Positions 46,717-55,898 of a stretch of 64,000 nucleotides of DNA are shown one piece after another. The stretch spans positions 744,001 to 808,000 of the forward strand of contig NZ_CP080269.1 in assembly GCF_019431355.1 (NCBI RefSeq), given 5' to 3'. Each line of letters begins with the position of its first letter. Position 1 is the first letter of the stretch. A model generated the notes under the pieces. The model was not told the DNA's origin, did not search any database, and worked only from the letters and a program-made list of their open reading frames with translations. The translations under genes and the position numbers were made by a program. The DNA is from Paenibacillus sp. R14(2021) (lineage in GTDB: Bacteria > Bacillota > Bacilli > Paenibacillales > Paenibacillaceae).

Positions 46717-47367
46717 TTATCGGATCGTTGCTTCCGAAATGCCGCCTTCATCGATCTCACCTATCTTCTTGTCATGAAGCTTACTGAGAAGCAGAAGGCC
46801 GGAAACGGCGCCGCATAGGGCGGACAGCATATCCCATTGCGCATCCCATATGTCGCCTTGCATGCCCAGAAACTTGTCGGCGTCACCGCCAATTGTTTTA
46901 TATGCCGTGAATTCGGCAATTTCGTACAAGCTGCTTGCCGCAAGTGTGCAGGAAATGGAAACTGCTGCCAGACATTTACCTCTCTTTATTATGTACAGTC
47001 GAAGCAATAGTTCTCTGGCAGCGATTGCCGAAATAATCCCTTGAAATACATGGCCAATCCGGTCGAAATCATTTCGTTTTAAGTGAAGCCACGTCCGAAT
47101 CCAGTTGAATAGAGGTACATTTTCATAGGTGTAGTGGCCCCCAATCAACATGCAGACTAAGCTTACAAGCAACAACCCGTAAAATAACCCGGTGAACCTG
47201 AATTTATGAAAAGTTGCGGTCAAAACAAGGACGATAACGATTGCGGGAGTAACCTCGGCGAACCAAATGGGGTAATCAGCCGGCCGAATCACCGACCAAA
47301 TCGTAACGGCAATGAAACCGACCAGTAAAAGCTTAGGGAATACATGACCATGTATTGGTGAGGACAT
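46717..47367 (-). CDS. YjdF-type membrane protein (DUF2238)
   Basis: A 216-residue protein with about six membrane helices. The family signature is visible: IGGHYTYENVPLFNW, DRIGHVFQGIISAIAARELL and FLGMQGDIWDAQWDM. Function is unknown. GGAGG lies 11 bases before the ATG at 47367. It is convergent with the locus 3 regulator and stands alone. Confidence 0.88.
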   Translation of the reverse strand: MSSPIHGHVFPKLLLVGFIAVTIWSVIRPADYPIWFAEVTPAIVIVLVLTATFHKFRFTGLFYGLLLVSLVCMLIGGHYTYENVPLFNWIRTWLHLKRNDFDRIGHVFQGIISAIAARELLLRLYIIKRGKCLAAVSISCTLAASSLYEIAEFTAYKTIGGDADKFLGMQGDIWDAQWDMLSALCGAVSGLLLLSKLHDKKIGEIDEGGISEATIR

Positions 47368-47414
47368 GTTTGCGCACTGCCTCCTTTGGGCTAACCGTAT
47401 AGAACCCGCCGTTT

Positions 47415-47755
47415 TTTGTTTTCATTTTGAATCGAATTGTAACGCGTCCATGCCTTAAGCGATATCCTATATAGCCAAATGACTATCCCCGTTTTTCTTT
47501 CCCTTCTTTAGAGACGGAAAGTCGGATGACATGTTATTCGCGCAGCACCAAGTGCAACCGGGAGACACGCTAGCCGCAATAGGTCACAAATATAACATTC
47601 CCCATCAGATTCTGGAGGAGGCTAATTCGCATCTTTCCAACCCGAGCCAATTAAAAGCCGGGGAGATGGTATATGTGCCTCGCATTTCGAACATGGTTTG
47701 CCAAAAGACCTATTCGGAGATGGCTCCAGTGAATCAAGGCCAAGCGATGTAGTTA
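47415..47755 (+). pseudogene. Truncated duplicate of the LysM spore-protein gene
   Basis: The block is a near copy of 57654-58129 but lacks about 136 bases that in the intact gene hold the ribosome site, start codon and Gly/Phe-rich N-terminus. The upstream non-coding part joins directly to mid-gene sequence, so the original start is lost. An internal ATG at 47531 leaves a 73-residue LysM-only frame (MLFAQHQVQPGDTLAAIGHK ... NQGQAM). Most differences in this frame from the intact copy are synonymous (GCT/GCC, GCC/GCG, GAG/GAA, CCA/CCT); Ala/Pro near the end is the only replacement I see. It may be dead or express a short LysM protein. Confidence 0.8.
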
Positions 47756-48216
47756 CGACAGCATCCTGTAAACCGTTGGAAACAAAACGACCGATCTCAC
47801 AAGGTATATACCCGGGATGCGGTCGTACCTTCAAAGCTACGGGGAGCATCGGTTGGCTGCTTTTGAGGGCAAATGGATGAAACCCCCCGTTGCAGCGGCT
47901 CTTGCCTTTTCCAGAGAAACGGGTCAGAAGACATAACACCGTGGACTGCTTTAAATCTACATTTCACTATTCCCGGAATTTACAGTTACATACAGGGGAG
48001 GAATCCGGAAGACCGCTCCTTCTAGCTATCGCACACTGACTGTCATTTAGCTTCGGATTGCTTTTTGGCGCAATTCACCGTTTAAGCCTTTATTCGCATT
48101 GCTGTATTTAATAAATACTGCTAACATTTTATGGAATGGGCACAGAAGTGGCATGACGTGAACGGTGAAGCATCAGCCCCCAATCAAAAAAAACGAATAG
48201 ACTAGGAGGAGAACTC
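47756..48216. other. Intergenic region before the tandem MBL gene
   Basis: About 460 bases with no supported gene; short open frames here look random. TAGGAGGAG lies just before the next ATG. Confidence 0.5.
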
Positions 48217-50019
48217 ATGCTCGAGCAGATTTCTCAGCATCTATACCGCTACGAAGATACTTGCCACGTCTATGTCATTAAGAACGGCAGCGAGGCGGTC
48301 TTGATCGATTTCGGATCGGGAGCCGTGCTCGAGTTACTGGCGTCGATCGGCATCAAGAAGGTATCGGATGTGCTGATGACGCACCATCATCGGGATCAAG
48401 GCCAGGGTCTCGACAAAGCGGTCGCGGCCGGCTCGCGCGTCTGGGTTCCTCACCACGAGCAGGATTTGTTCGCGAATATCGACCTTCACTGGCACGGCCG
48501 TGAAATCTATGTCAATTACAATGTACGCCAGGACAAATTCTCCGTGCTCGAACCCATTCCGATTGCCGGGACGCTGAAGGATTACGCTAACCACCATTTC
48601 GGCGGTTATTCGTTTAACGTTGTTCCTACGCCTGGGCATACGTCCGGATCGATTACGCTAACGGCCGTGATCGACGGTAAGCTGATGGCATTTACGGGGG
48701 ATTTGATCGCCGGCCCGGGCAAGGTCTGGTCCATGTCCGCGACGCAATGGTCGTATAACGGCTGTGAAGGGGTCATCCACACACTCTGTTCTTTGGCAAT
48801 TCTGCGCAATATGGACTTGGACATGCTGCTTCCGTCGCACGGCGAAAGGATGGTGCATCCCTCTTCCGCCATCGACCCGTTGACAGAGAAGCTTGAGCAG
48901 CTGCTCCGGCTGCGCGGCCAATATTCGGATTACGAGAACTTCAAGGAACCGGAATACCGGGAAATCACGCCTCATCTATTGTGGAATGCCCGCAGCTTTG
49001 CCAATTCCTATGTACTCCTGTCCAAGAGCGGCAAAGCGCTCCTCATTGATTATGGGTATTCCAACATCTATCAGATTTTCACGGCAGGAGCGGATCGCGC
49101 ATCGCGCCGGCCATCCCTTATGCCGATCGAACGGTTGAAACAACAATATGGCGTCACCAAGATCGATGTGGTCATACCGACGCATTATCATGACGATCAT
49201 GTGGCCGGTTGTAACCTTCTCCGCGATGTGGAAGGGACGGAGACGTGGGTGGCCGATAATTTTGCTGTTTTATTCGAAAATCCATCCCATTATAACGTAC
49301 CTTGCCTATGGTATGATCCGATTCCGGTAGACCGCAGATTGCCGCTCGATACGTCGATTGCGTGGGAGGAATACGACATTCGCGTCTACGAACAACCCGG
49401 GCATACGCTCTATGCGGTCGCCATCTCGTTCGAAGTCGACGGTAAACGCGTGTTGGCAATCGGAGATCAGCAGAATAACGAGGGGCAGTTGAACAATTAC
49501 GTTTATCAAAACCGGTTCCGCACGCATGATTATGTACGGAGCGCGGAGTTGTATGGAAAGCTGAAGCCGGATGCGATAATTTCCGGCCATTGGGATCCGC
49601 TATGGGTGGAGGAAGGTTACTTCGATAAGCTGATGCGGGACGGGGAACGCTTAAAGCAGCTGCACGAGGAGTTATTGCCCCTCGAGACGATTGATCTGCA
49701 AGCGGAAGGCTTCTGCGCCTGGATAAAACCCTATCAGATTGAAACAAGCGGCGGGAAGACGACCGAAGTAACGGTGGAGGTTCTAAACCCGTTTCCAAGC
49801 AAGGAGAAGGTGACCGTTCGGCTAATTATACCGTCAGGCTGGAACGCGGACACGAAGGAGCTCCAACTGTATATCAATCCTCGCAGTGTGGAAACAGTAC
49901 GGTTTGCGTTTACGGCTCCCGAAGGCAGCCTCGTGAAGCGAGCTCGGATCGCGGCCGATATCACGATCGGCGACCGTAAGCTGGGTCAGCAGGCGGAAGC
50001 ACTTGTGACGGTCAATTAA
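48217..50019 (+). CDS. Tandem metallo-beta-lactamase-fold hydrolase
   Basis: A 600-residue cytoplasmic protein with two consecutive MBL folds and a C-terminal beta-sandwich (about residues 515-600). Domain 1 (1-225) has THHHRDQG (H56, H58, D60, Gln in place of the final His), PTPGHTSGS, FTGDLI and LPSHGE. Domain 2 (255-480) has the canonical THYHDDHVAG (H323, H325, D327, H328), EQPGHTLYA, IGDQQN and ISGHWDP. Both domains therefore keep most metal ligands. The substrate is unknown. The ribosome site is GGAGGAG. It is a single-gene unit with a terminator. Confidence 0.85.
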   Translation: MLEQISQHLYRYEDTCHVYVIKNGSEAVLIDFGSGAVLELLASIGIKKVSDVLMTHHHRDQGQGLDKAVAAGSRVWVPHHEQDLFANIDLHWHGREIYVNYNVRQDKFSVLEPIPIAGTLKDYANHHFGGYSFNVVPTPGHTSGSITLTAVIDGKLMAFTGDLIAGPGKVWSMSATQWSYNGCEGVIHTLCSLAILRNMDLDMLLPSHGERMVHPSSAIDPLTEKLEQLLRLRGQYSDYENFKEPEYREITPHLLWNARSFANSYVLLSKSGKALLIDYGYSNIYQIFTAGADRASRRPSLMPIERLKQQYGVTKIDVVIPTHYHDDHVAGCNLLRDVEGTETWVADNFAVLFENPSHYNVPCLWYDPIPVDRRLPLDTSIAWEEYDIRVYEQPGHTLYAVAISFEVDGKRVLAIGDQQNNEGQLNNYVYQNRFRTHDYVRSAELYGKLKPDAIISGHWDPLWVEEGYFDKLMRDGERLKQLHEELLPLETIDLQAEGFCAWIKPYQIETSGGKTTEVTVEVLNPFPSKEKVTVRLIIPSGWNADTKELQLYINPRSVETVRFAFTAPEGSLVKRARIAADITIGDRKLGQQAEALVTVN

Positions 50020-50041
50020 ATCACAGCGCTATTATAGGGGA

Positions 50042-50096
50042 GGCTCCTTCGTTGTCTGCATGTGTATGTCTGCAGCGAAGGAGCCATTATTTTTCC
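50042..50096 (+). terminator. Terminator of the tandem MBL gene
   Basis: GGCTCCTTCG pairs with CGAAGGAGCC around a 24-base loop, followed by ATTATTTTT. The bases from here to 50290 contain no gene I can support. Confidence 0.8.
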
Positions 50097-50296
50097 TTAT
50101 TCATCCTGCGCTAGGTAAAGTAACGTGGGAGCATGACGATATTTGTTTTTCAAGGCCAATCGAAACAACTACGGAACGTATAGCGGCACTAGTTTTGTAC
50201 GCTCGCAGTGAATTCGATAACAAGCTGATTTCTGAAGCGATTTCGGAATTCGGAGCAATTGGCTGTAAGTCGGAACTAAATAGCTGATAAATCAAA

Positions 50297-50343
50297 GACC
50301 CACAAGCAAGGACACTTTTGAAAAAGTGTCCAGCTTGTGGGTC
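50297..50343. terminator. Terminator of the SLH protease gene, possibly bidirectional
   Basis: GACCCACAAGC pairs with GCTTGTGGGTC, with an inner GGACACTTTT/AAAAGTGTCC stem. On the minus strand it follows the protease stop by 44 bases and is followed by TTTGATTT. Confidence 0.75.
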
Positions 50344-50386
50344 AACGTTTCATTCTTGGGCTGTTTAAAAAGAACGTCCGATTATG

Positions 50387-53300
50387 TTAGATCAGCTTGC
50401 CGGCTTGCAGCAGCTTGTAGAGAACGGTAGCAGCAGCTTCCCGCGTTGTTGGAGCGGATGGATTGAACAGCTTGGAACCGCCAATTTCAGTACCTTCCAT
50501 CAGACCAGCTGATGTAACGAATTCGATACTGTCTTTGGCGAAAGAACCAAAACTGCTTTCATCGTTGTAAGCATTACGCGAACCGCCATTGTCGGCTTTA
50601 AGGCTCAGTAGCTTACTTGCCTTCGTCAGCATAACGGCGAGCTCTTGGCGGCTAATAATGCCATCCGGGCGGAATGTATCGTCCGCGTAGCCGGTGATCA
50701 GTCCTGCGGCATAAGCAGAGCCGATCGAATTATAGTACCAAGCGGAGGATTCTACGTCCGTGAACGGCAATGGTGCAGCTGCGCTTAGACCCAAACCGCG
50801 GGTAAGCATGGCTGCGAATTCAGCACGCGTTACGGATTTCTTCGGTGAGAAGGTCGTGCTGGTTGTGCCATTAATCAGGAATTTCTCAGCGAGAGCTTGA
50901 ATTCGAGATTGTGCCCAAGAAGTTGAAATGTCGCTATATGCAGCCTCGTGCTTAACAGCGGCATATACCGAGAATCCAGGACGGTTCACAACAACCGTGG
51001 TCGTGCCGTCTGCATTCGAAGTGAATACAGCTGGAGCGGGAGCAACCTTCCCATTCTCGATGAACAAGACACCTGATTTATCAGTCTGGAACCCTTTGTC
51101 GAGCGTGAACGAGCGCTTAACGAACACGTTTGCAGGTACGGCAAGAGGTTTCACGGACGTACCGTTCACCACATTGACTTCGAATGAGACCGGAACGCCA
51201 ACGATGGAGGTTCCTTTTCCTTCAGCTTCGAATTTGCCTGCTTGGTCAGCAGCGGAGCTAATGACAAGCTCAATGCCGCTGCCGGCTGGTACTGATTTCA
51301 GTAGGGAGAGTGGAAGCTCAACAGCAGAAGCACCCGTGTTCAGGTACAACGTGCTGCCTTGCGGTGCTGCAGCCAATAGGGCAAGTTGTGCAGCTGTCAG
51401 ACTCAGCTTGGAAGCCTTGCCTTCCTTAGCATCCACGTTAACGACGATCGCAAGCGGTGCAGTACCGCTGCCAATAGCAGATTTCAGGTCTTCATCTGTG
51501 ACAGTCGCCACATCGGCTGTCGTTGTTGACTTCGCTGTGACGGACTGAAGCCCTTGACCCGTAATAGCAGTCAGCGCGTAAGTAGGAGTCGGCGCTGGCG
51601 GCGGCGTTACGATTGGCGGCGTAGATGTCGGCGGGGTAGATATTGTCTTGTGCTGAACCGAGAAGGTTTCGATGGCTACAGCCCCGCGAACGACGGCATC
51701 TTTAGAAAGATCATAATTATAGGCTACTACAGCCAAGGAGTACGTGCCATCTTTAAGTGTACCTGGATTTTCATTAAGATCGGCATCTAACGAGTAGGTG
51801 CCGTCGAAGCCTTTATACGAATAGCGTCCAGGCTTGAGCGGTTTGCCATACGGTCCCTCAGCCTGCAGGAATCCTACGGCTTGATCATTCATATCGTCGA
51901 TTTCAATTAGATAAAGGTTGATGTCATCTGCAGCCAACTTGAATGACACGTCGATCGTATCGTTCAATCCGTCACCGTCAGGAGAGACAATCCGGCTTGA
52001 CAGCTGAATATCTTGAACAGTGAATCCGGTGTCCGGAACCTCTGTTCCGACGTGGACGACAAATGGAATGTGGAGGGTTGGCTTGCCTTCGGCCTTGAGG
52101 ACGACATCCCCTTCATACACGCCATCAACTGCATCTGCAGCGGGTGCGACTTCCAGTGCGAAAGTCTTTTTCTCTGAGGCAGCGGCGGTTACTGTTCCGT
52201 CCGTCAGACCAGTCAAGCTCGCGCTGATTTTACTTACTTCAGGAGTTCCGATTGGATGATACGGATCTGAGGTTACTTCGTCGTGCAACACGACCTCAGC
52301 CGTATACGTTACCTCTTCTGCAGATGTATTGTTAACCTGCAGGGTAATCGATTTGGCAGGATCACCCGCCTTCATGATTCCGAAGCTGGCATTGTCGCCA
52401 TAGTTCGTAACATCATGCGGGTTCATGTTGATATCGAGCATTTTCAAACTTTCGACTGTCTCCAGAACAGCAGGTGTATTGATCGCTTTTGCAATATTTA
52501 CGCGTCCTGCACCCTGTGAGTAGACATCATATTGAATGCCGTCCTCATCGCTGATTTCATCGGCTGTATTCGCGAGAGCAGCACGGATCTCGAACGGCGT
52601 CCACTCCGGATGCTCTTGCTTCAGCAGAAGAGCCAGACCAGCTACATGAGGCGTAGCCATACTTGTACCGCTTATGCGCTCATACGCTTCAGCATAAGAG
52701 ATCGTAGGATCGTTCTTACCATAAGCCGGCCACGTGGACATAATATTAACGCCTGGTGCAGCCAAATCCGGCTTAATGCCAAGTTTGCCATCCGTGTTTG
52801 GTCCACGCGAGCTGAACGTCGCCATGTGATCACCCGTGAAGGATTCAGAAGGATAGTCGGTGCCAAAAGCAAGTTTGATCGTCGAGCCCGGGTTTGACTG
52901 CGCCAATTTGGCAATCGCTCGGCCTGTCTTGCCTTCCATATCGAAGGTAGGGAGGAAACCTAAGCTGTCTCCCAAGGAGGGGGTGTTAATCCATGAATCA
53001 CGACCGTCAATCGATTCGCTTAAAATGGCTTCTGCGGTTTTTGGGTCAGTAGTAGTTGCATTGCCATTGAAGATAACAACGGCTTTGGCACCGTGCTCTT
53101 TTGCTATCGCAATCTTATCCACGAAAGCAAGTAAGCCGCGCGAGATGAAAGCGATTTTGCCTGTGACGTCTTTGCTCGCATAATCTTTATCGGCGCCAAG
53201 TCCGACATATACGGCTTCCTGTTTTTCGGTTCCTAAAATGGAAGGGAAATCCTCCTCGCCTGTCCGCCAGCCCATTACATTCAGGCCTTGATCTTGATAG

Positions 53301-54535
53301 ACAGTGCCGATAGCCGTCCCATCATCTTGGTACACTGCACCAGTTACGGTAGCTGTATATTCCGTGCTCGCGCTGTCCACCGCGCCGACCGTAATCGCCA
53401 GTTGGCTCGATGCCGGAGAACCCATCGAATAATAATAAGACTCGGCACTATCGGCTGCGTTACCGCTAGCTACAACTGCAGTGACTCCAGCTAGCACAGC
53501 ATTATTTATCGCAATTGCATCCGGAGAGAAGTTATCCTTGGCATCATCGGAGCCTAGCGACAGGTTGATCACATCCATGTGGTCTTTAACAGCATGTTCA
53601 ATCCCGTCGATGACCTGTGCAGTGGAACCAGAGGATCTGCCGGTTTCAGCGTTAAAGCCAAGTACTTTATACACATGCAGCTCGGATTCGTATGCCACGC
53701 CTTTTTGTACGATGTCGGATGAGGGGTTCACGCCTCGGCCGGCGATGGTTCCGGATACGTGAGTACCATGCTGAGTACCTTCATTTTTTGTAACTTTATT
53801 AGGAATCTCTTCGTAAGGATCGTCCGTATTGAAGAACGAATCATGACCACCCTTGTATGCATCCTTCAGATCCGGGTGAACGTAATCCACGCCAGTATCA
53901 ATGACGCCAATTTTAATGCCCTTACCGGTAAGTCCCTTGCCCCAAGCCGCTGGGACGCCGATTTGATTGAGCGGGTCGATATCGCATTTGCAGTCGGGGG
54001 AGATGGCAGACGGTGTCACTTTCGCATCTGGGATCGAGTAATAGGTACGGTTCTCATAGATGGATTTTACCCCAGGCAGCTTAGCCAGCTTCGGAATCTG
54101 ATTGGCCGGCAATTCGACTTCCATCCCGTTAAGCACCGTGTCGTACTGATAGGTGACTTGAATCGGAATACCGCTATTCATAGCGCTGGCTATGAAACTA
54201 GTATGCTGACTCTGAATGGCACTTACTGTCGCTTCTGCATGAAAAGAATTGACTCCCATCCTGGTGGCATAATTCCCTTCGGAGATGGTGGCTCCTTTCA
54301 TTTGAACGATGACCTTCACCTTATCGGCGGATGTCGTGTTTAAACGAGGAGAGATGAGCGGGCCCGTATTGGATTGAAGCTCTGCTGCAGACGGCTTACT
54401 TTGGAGCAGCTTACTGATCAGTTGGGGTGAAATCGTTGAATGCTGGCTTCCAGCTGCATACGCAGCGAAAGGCTGGAACAGAAGAACCGTGGACATTGTT
54501 GCAGAGAGAATGGCTTTGTTAAGAAATTTCTGCAA
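50387..54535 (-). CDS. S-layer-anchored subtilisin-like serine protease (S8) with three SLH domains
   Basis: A 1,382-residue secreted protease. Signal peptide 1-28 (ends AAYAAG); I9 propeptide about 72-168; S8 catalytic domain with D213 (IGVIDTGVD), H256 (QHGTHVSG) and Ser about 625 (GTSMATPHVAG). A PA insert (GKIAFISRGLLAFVDKIAIA) lies inside the catalytic domain, as in Vpr-type enzymes. Fn3/Ig-like modules follow, then a Pro/Thr linker (TPPTSTPPIVTPPPAPTP), a beta-rich region, and three SLH repeats at about 1194-1382 that bind pyruvylated wall polymers. TTG at 54535 has AAGGT 7 bases upstream. It sits on the cell surface and probably degrades proteins for nutrients or wall turnover. Confidence 0.93.
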   Translation of the reverse strand: MQKFLNKAILSATMSTVLLFQPFAAYAAGSQHSTISPQLISKLLQSKPSAAELQSNTGPLISPRLNTTSADKVKVIVQMKGATISEGNYATRMGVNSFHAEATVSAIQSQHTSFIASAMNSGIPIQVTYQYDTVLNGMEVELPANQIPKLAKLPGVKSIYENRTYYSIPDAKVTPSAISPDCKCDIDPLNQIGVPAAWGKGLTGKGIKIGVIDTGVDYVHPDLKDAYKGGHDSFFNTDDPYEEIPNKVTKNEGTQHGTHVSGTIAGRGVNPSSDIVQKGVAYESELHVYKVLGFNAETGRSSGSTAQVIDGIEHAVKDHMDVINLSLGSDDAKDNFSPDAIAINNAVLAGVTAVVASGNAADSAESYYYSMGSPASSQLAITVGAVDSASTEYTATVTGAVYQDDGTAIGTVYQDQGLNVMGWRTGEEDFPSILGTEKQEAVYVGLGADKDYASKDVTGKIAFISRGLLAFVDKIAIAKEHGAKAVVIFNGNATTTDPKTAEAILSESIDGRDSWINTPSLGDSLGFLPTFDMEGKTGRAIAKLAQSNPGSTIKLAFGTDYPSESFTGDHMATFSSRGPNTDGKLGIKPDLAAPGVNIMSTWPAYGKNDPTISYAEAYERISGTSMATPHVAGLALLLKQEHPEWTPFEIRAALANTADEISDEDGIQYDVYSQGAGRVNIAKAINTPAVLETVESLKMLDINMNPHDVTNYGDNASFGIMKAGDPAKSITLQVNNTSAEEVTYTAEVVLHDEVTSDPYHPIGTPEVSKISASLTGLTDGTVTAAASEKKTFALEVAPAADAVDGVYEGDVVLKAEGKPTLHIPFVVHVGTEVPDTGFTVQDIQLSSRIVSPDGDGLNDTIDVSFKLAADDINLYLIEIDDMNDQAVGFLQAEGPYGKPLKPGRYSYKGFDGTYSLDADLNENPGTLKDGTYSLAVVAYNYDLSKDAVVRGAVAIETFSVQHKTISTPPTSTPPIVTPPPAPTPTYALTAITGQGLQSVTAKSTTTADVATVTDEDLKSAIGSGTAPLAIVVNVDAKEGKASKLSLTAAQLALLAAAPQGSTLYLNTGASAVELPLSLLKSVPAGSGIELVISSAADQAGKFEAEGKGTSIVGVPVSFEVNVVNGTSVKPLAVPANVFVKRSFTLDKGFQTDKSGVLFIENGKVAPAPAVFTSNADGTTTVVVNRPGFSVYAAVKHEAAYSDISTSWAQSRIQALAEKFLINGTTSTTFSPKKSVTRAEFAAMLTRGLGLSAAAPLPFTDVESSAWYYNSIGSAYAAGLITGYADDTFRPDGIISRQELAVMLTKASKLLSLKADNGGSRNAYNDESSFGSFAKDSIEFVTSAGLMEGTEIGGSKLFNPSAPTTREAAATVLYKLLQAGKLI

Positions 54536-54799
54536 TCGGATACCTTCTTTCTATTAGTAGAAGTGACCATTCCTTGAAAAAAATGGACATGGCAATTTCT
54601 TTAAATATTTCGCTAACATTCCTTAAAATCCTTTTCCAAAATCGAAATAGTCTAAAAATTCTAATATAAATATAGAGTAAATGTTAAAAACAAAAAGAGA
54701 CCAGCAGCAACAAAGCCACAGATCTATTGATTTTCAGCATATCGTGCGCATTGCGACATATTATTGTTCTGAAGCCCCACAGGTCAGGGAGGGATTGGA

Positions 54800-55600
54800 T
54801 TGTCGGATGCGTTTGTGGCACGTTCACTTGAAGAGGTAAGGTTCTGGTCGCGCATTATGAAGGAACATTCCTTATTCTTGAGACTCGGATTTCGATGTGA
54901 AGATACCTTGCTTATCAATGAGGCCAATCAATTTTATACGATTTTTGAAAACATTGAGTCTCGCGCAAACCATTTTACACTGGGAACAGATCCGAATACC
55001 ATAAAACGGTTCAATGCCGAAGTCCACAACGCTGTTTCTCATATCTGGTTATTCAAACGAAAAGTACTTGGTCTCATCCTTACATGCAAACTGCCTGGGG
55101 CGAACAATTTTCCTTTGTTGGTCGACCACGTGAGCAGGGAGGCTAATTACTTTAGAAATCGGTTAACCGAATTGAATACAGGGAGATTGGAACCTCTTCC
55201 CGATGCGATCATTGACGAAAATGTATTCTTTTTGAGGATCATGGCCGACCATGCCAAATTTATCAGCCATTTGTTGGATCCATCAGAAAGAAAATTAATC
55301 GATCAGGCGAATAATTTTAGCGAAGAGTTCGACCAATTATTGTTTCAAGCCAGAGATTTGGAATCGATGCGACCCCAATCGCAAACGGTACCGCTTCTTG
55401 ACCAATTTCTTGATCAAAATAGGGTTTCAGTCAAATCGTTACGTGACTTTAAAAAAACCGCTCGGGATTTAATCGCTGCTTGCCGAATAAAAAGTATCAT
55501 CCATCCGCTATTAGCTGATCATGTATTCCGTGAGGCTGAACATTTTCTCTTTATTATAGACGTCTTTGAGAATAGCTTGACGGGTAGGACCTCACAGTAG
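54800..55600 (+). CDS. DUF2935-family protein
   Basis: A 266-residue all-helical protein made of two similar halves: EVRFWSRIMKEHSLFLRLGF ... LVDHVSREANYFRNRL, then ENVFFLRIMADHAKFISHLL ... LADHVFREAEHFLFIID. The repeated E-x-x-FW/FL-x-x-IM-x-x-H and DHV-x-REA motifs are typical of DUF2935 proteins and could bind metal through His/Glu. Function unknown. TTG at 54800 follows GGAGGG with 6 bases between. It is divergent from the protease. Confidence 0.88.
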   Translation: MSDAFVARSLEEVRFWSRIMKEHSLFLRLGFRCEDTLLINEANQFYTIFENIESRANHFTLGTDPNTIKRFNAEVHNAVSHIWLFKRKVLGLILTCKLPGANNFPLLVDHVSREANYFRNRLTELNTGRLEPLPDAIIDENVFFLRIMADHAKFISHLLDPSERKLIDQANNFSEEFDQLLFQARDLESMRPQSQTVPLLDQFLDQNRVSVKSLRDFKKTARDLIAACRIKSIIHPLLADHVFREAEHFLFIIDVFENSLTGRTSQ

Positions 55601-55692
55601 CCTGCCAGTAAGGCGAGTCGTTTACACGGTTCGACGACAGCTTATATGCTGTAACGGGCTGTGCGAACAATCGAATATCATTTTTAAAGATA

Positions 55693-55727
55693 GGCGTGTT
55701 TCCGAGGCACAGGGAAACGCGCTTTTC
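55693..55727 (+). terminator. Rho-independent terminator after the DUF2935 gene
   Basis: GCGTGTTTCC pairs with GGGAAACGCGC around a short loop, followed by TTTTC. Confidence 0.7.
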
Positions 55728-55898
55728 TTGTTGGTGAGATGGGGCGCGAGCCGGCTGATTCGCTTGACGGTAGAATGAGCGCCGATCACGGGTCATTGTC
55801 AGCAATCGTGCAAGACGTGGAAAGGAAAGGAATGGAATCGCGCATCCCGAGGGATGCTAGACGCAGAAGTTCTTGCAACGAAGAAGGAGTGATTACGA

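Noticed and set aside
47698-47880. 60-codon frame overlapping the truncated LysM copy
   Set aside because: It is out of frame with LysM, starts inside it and resembles nothing known.
50060-50287. 75-codon plus-strand frame
   Set aside because: It begins inside the terminator hairpin of the MBL gene, lacks a ribosome site, and has no recognisable features.
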